Shown piece by piece: positions 62,385 through 64,000 of a stretch of 64,000 bases of DNA. This DNA is from JACCXM01 sp046328335 (GTDB lineage Bacteria > Chloroflexota > Chloroflexia > Thermomicrobiales > UBA6265), in contig JAXLWU010000009.1 in NCBI GenBank assembly GCA_046328335.1, positions 62,001 through 126,000 on the forward strand, read 5' to 3'. Both the position numbers and the translations under genes were made by a program. The notes under the pieces were generated by a model. The model worked only from the letters and a program-made list of their open reading frames with translations. It did not search any database and was not told where the DNA came from. Positions within the stretch are counted from its first letter, which is position 1. Each line of letters starts with the position of its first letter.

Positions 62385-63764
62385 CTACAACGGTGGCCGG
62401 TGCGCGCTCCAACCCGCGGAGCGCTCATATGCGCCAGCAACGCGCGCAAGCGCCGCCTCGCCGTTCGGCGCGCCGACGAATTGCAAGCCGATCGGCAGAC
62501 CGGCGCCATCGAACCCACAGGGAACGGAGATCGCCAGTTGTCCCGTGGCGTTGAAGGGCATCGTCAGGCGGGTGAACCCGGCGTGCACCGGTTCCTCCCC
62601 ATCCGGAAAGGCGATCGTCGTCGCGTCGGCGCGGGTGGCGGTGGCCGCCACGGTCGGTGTGACGAACGCATCGAGGCGATGCCGGGCGAACAGGTCACCG
62701 ATCGAGCGACGCACGGCGGAGCGCGCTTGCCGTCCCCGCAGGTACCCGCCCGCGGGGAAGAGCGAGAAGGCCTCCAGCCGCGCCCGCAGCACCGGTCCGT
62801 ATCGCTCCGGCATGGCCCGCAGCGTTGCGGCATGGATTGCCGCCATCTCCGGCCGCACCACCACGAATCCCGCCGCCGAAGCCGCACTCGCGTCCGGCCA
62901 CGGTGTCTCGATGATCTCGGCGCCGAGATCGCGCAACCGGCCGAGCGCGGCTTCGAACGCGGCCGCGACGTCAGGCTGCAGGCGCTCGGTGAAATACGGC
63001 CGGGACACGCCCAACCGCACGCCTTGCAGCGAAGTCGCTGCAGTGGCCGATACGTCGTCATTCACCGCGTTGCCGATGAGCGCGTTCAGGATGAGCAGCG
63101 CGTCATCGACGGTTTTCGCCAGAGGGCCGATCGAATCGAGGGACCAGGAGAGCGGGAAACACCCGCTGGTGCTTACCAGTCCGGTAGTCGGTTTCAATCC
63201 GACGACGCCGGTGAGCGACGCCGGAATGCGGATGCTGCCCGCGGTATCGGTTCCCAATGCCGCGAGGCACGATCCGGCGGCCACCGCCGCGCCCGATCCG
63301 CCCGAACTGCCGCCCGGAATGTGCTCCGGTTGCCATGGATTGCGCGCCGGGGGACTGAGCACCCCGCCCGCGAATTCGTGCGTCACCGTCTTGCCGACGA
63401 TCACCGCGCCCGCGGCCCGCAGCCGCGCCACCGCCGCGGCATCCGACGTCGCGGCAGGAGCGTCGTCCCGAACGCGTGAACCGCAGCGGGTGGGCGTGCC
63501 CTGCACATCGAGGATGTCCTTGATCGCGATCGGGATGCCATGCAGCGGCCCCCGATCCTGTCCGACGCGCAATTCGGCGTCGGCCTGGTTCGCGGCTGCC
63601 ATTGCCTCGTCGGCCAGCACCATCACGTAGGCGTGGATGATCGGTTCGGTCGCCTCGATACGTGTCAAGACCGCGGCGGTCAATTGGGCGGACGTGAGAT
63701 CCCCCGCTCGCAGGCGCGCGCCGGCCTCGCCGATCGTCAGGTCGTGCAACGCGTCCCCCGTCAT
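62385..63764 (-). CDS. Amidase-signature hydrolase (AtzE/GatA-like)
   Basis: A 459-residue amidase-signature enzyme. The catalytic triad is visible: Lys in GIPIAIKDILDVQGTPTRCG near residue 80, the cis-Ser in PGGSSGGSGAAVAAGSC near 155, and the nucleophile Ser in TDTAGSIRIPAS near 180. ATG 63764 follows GGAGGC and overlaps the stop of the AtzG-like gene (ATGA). The pair resembles AtzE-AtzG, in which the small partner completes the complex that hydrolyses 1-carboxybiuret. The substrate here is unknown. Confidence 0.93.
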   Translation of the reverse strand: MTGDALHDLTIGEAGARLRAGDLTSAQLTAAVLTRIEATEPIIHAYVMVLADEAMAAANQADAELRVGQDRGPLHGIPIAIKDILDVQGTPTRCGSRVRDDAPAATSDAAAVARLRAAGAVIVGKTVTHEFAGGVLSPPARNPWQPEHIPGGSSGGSGAAVAAGSCLAALGTDTAGSIRIPASLTGVVGLKPTTGLVSTSGCFPLSWSLDSIGPLAKTVDDALLILNALIGNAVNDDVSATAATSLQGVRLGVSRPYFTERLQPDVAAAFEAALGRLRDLGAEIIETPWPDASAASAAGFVVVRPEMAAIHAATLRAMPERYGPVLRARLEAFSLFPAGGYLRGRQARSAVRRSIGDLFARHRLDAFVTPTVAATATRADATTIAFPDGEEPVHAGFTRLTMPFNATGQLAISVPCGFDGAGLPIGLQFVGAPNGEAALARVAGAYERSAGWSAHRPPL

Positions 63765-63976
63765 CGCGGCGCCTCCGGCCAACTGGCGGCGTCGAAATCA
63801 GGTCCGCAACCATCCAGATCGAGACCGTCCAGGGTCCCCTCCAGAGCGAAGAGTTCCCTGAGCACGGTCGTCACGTCCCTGAGCCGCTCCGGGGCGATCT
63901 CCACCCCAGATGCCGCGGCCATGATCGCGACACTTTCCTCGGTCAGACCGGCAGGGACATGTGGGAAATCACTCAT
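63761..63976 (-). CDS. AtzG-like small amidase partner
   Basis: A 71-residue protein: PAGLTEESVAIMAAASGVEI, then ERLRDVTTVLRELFALEGTL and PDFDAASWPEAPR. Length and pattern match AtzG/DUF4089, which resembles GatC and supports the paired amidase. ATG 63976 is 5 bases after GGAG; in-frame ATG 63979 and GTG 63982 sit too close. The stop overlaps the amidase start, indicating equal synthesis. Confidence 0.8.
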   Translation of the reverse strand: MSDFPHVPAGLTEESVAIMAAASGVEIAPERLRDVTTVLRELFALEGTLDGLDLDGCGPDFDAASWPEAPR

Positions 63977-64000
63977 CATCACTCCAGGCCTTGCGGCGCG

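Overview
The window is GC-rich, densely coding DNA that looks like a Chloroflexota chromosome, most likely class Thermomicrobia (an inference from gene families, not a phylogeny). Supporting signs are twin-arginine solute-binding lipoprotein-like proteins, a ScyD/ScyE propeller, large ATPase-LuxR regulators, STIG1-like and cysteine-rich secreted proteins, many GTG starts, and palindromic intergenic repeats. I see no rRNA, tRNA, CRISPR array, integrase or transposase. LAYOUT: 1-3664 holds the end of a luciferase-like oxidoreductase, an SDR and a PocR/GAF/PucR-type regulator. 3788-12141 is a + strand operon with a cyclase-family hydrolase, a creatininase-family amidohydrolase, a complete Dpp/Opp-type importer (two permeases, two ATPases, binding protein) and an SDR. 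12131-16238 is a - strand operon led by a MerR-Xre-cupin regulator, followed by a GSA-aminomutase-like aminotransferase, a BKACE enzyme and a membrane-anchored bicupin. From the shared intergenic region, which has good promoters facing both ways, a second + operon (16634-23211) encodes a binding protein, two permeases, an alpha/alpha-toroid protein, an M20 hydrolase and an SDR, but no ATPases. 23323-33544 has an RpiR regulator with an operator-like palindrome, an M24 protein lacking metal ligands (creatinase-like), HyuA/HyuB, and a complete polyamine-type importer. 34190-57000 is more accessory: a four-fold cysteine-rich repeat protein, a VOC protein, a small membrane protein, an Orn/Lys/Arg decarboxylase-fold enzyme, two ATPase-LuxR regulators plus a remnant of a third, a ScyD-like propeller, a luciferase-like oxidoreductase, a flavin monooxygenase with a HAD phosphatase, an ECF sigma factor with a membrane bicupin partner, a broken methyltransferase, a small cysteine-rich secreted peptide and a pentapeptide/STIG1/beta-helix protein. 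56747-63976 returns to catabolism with an MlrC-like M81 protein, a ThDP enzyme, an NHL propeller, an acetamidase/formamidase and an amidase with an AtzG-like small partner. HOW IT FITS TOGETHER: three importers sit beside hydrolases of amide, cyclic amide and peptide-like bonds (cyclase, creatininase, M20, M24, HyuAB, M81, acetamidase, AtzE-like amidase) and beside carbonyl/amine enzymes. I infer a scavenging island for nitrogen-containing ring or amide compounds. The substrates cannot be read from sequence.
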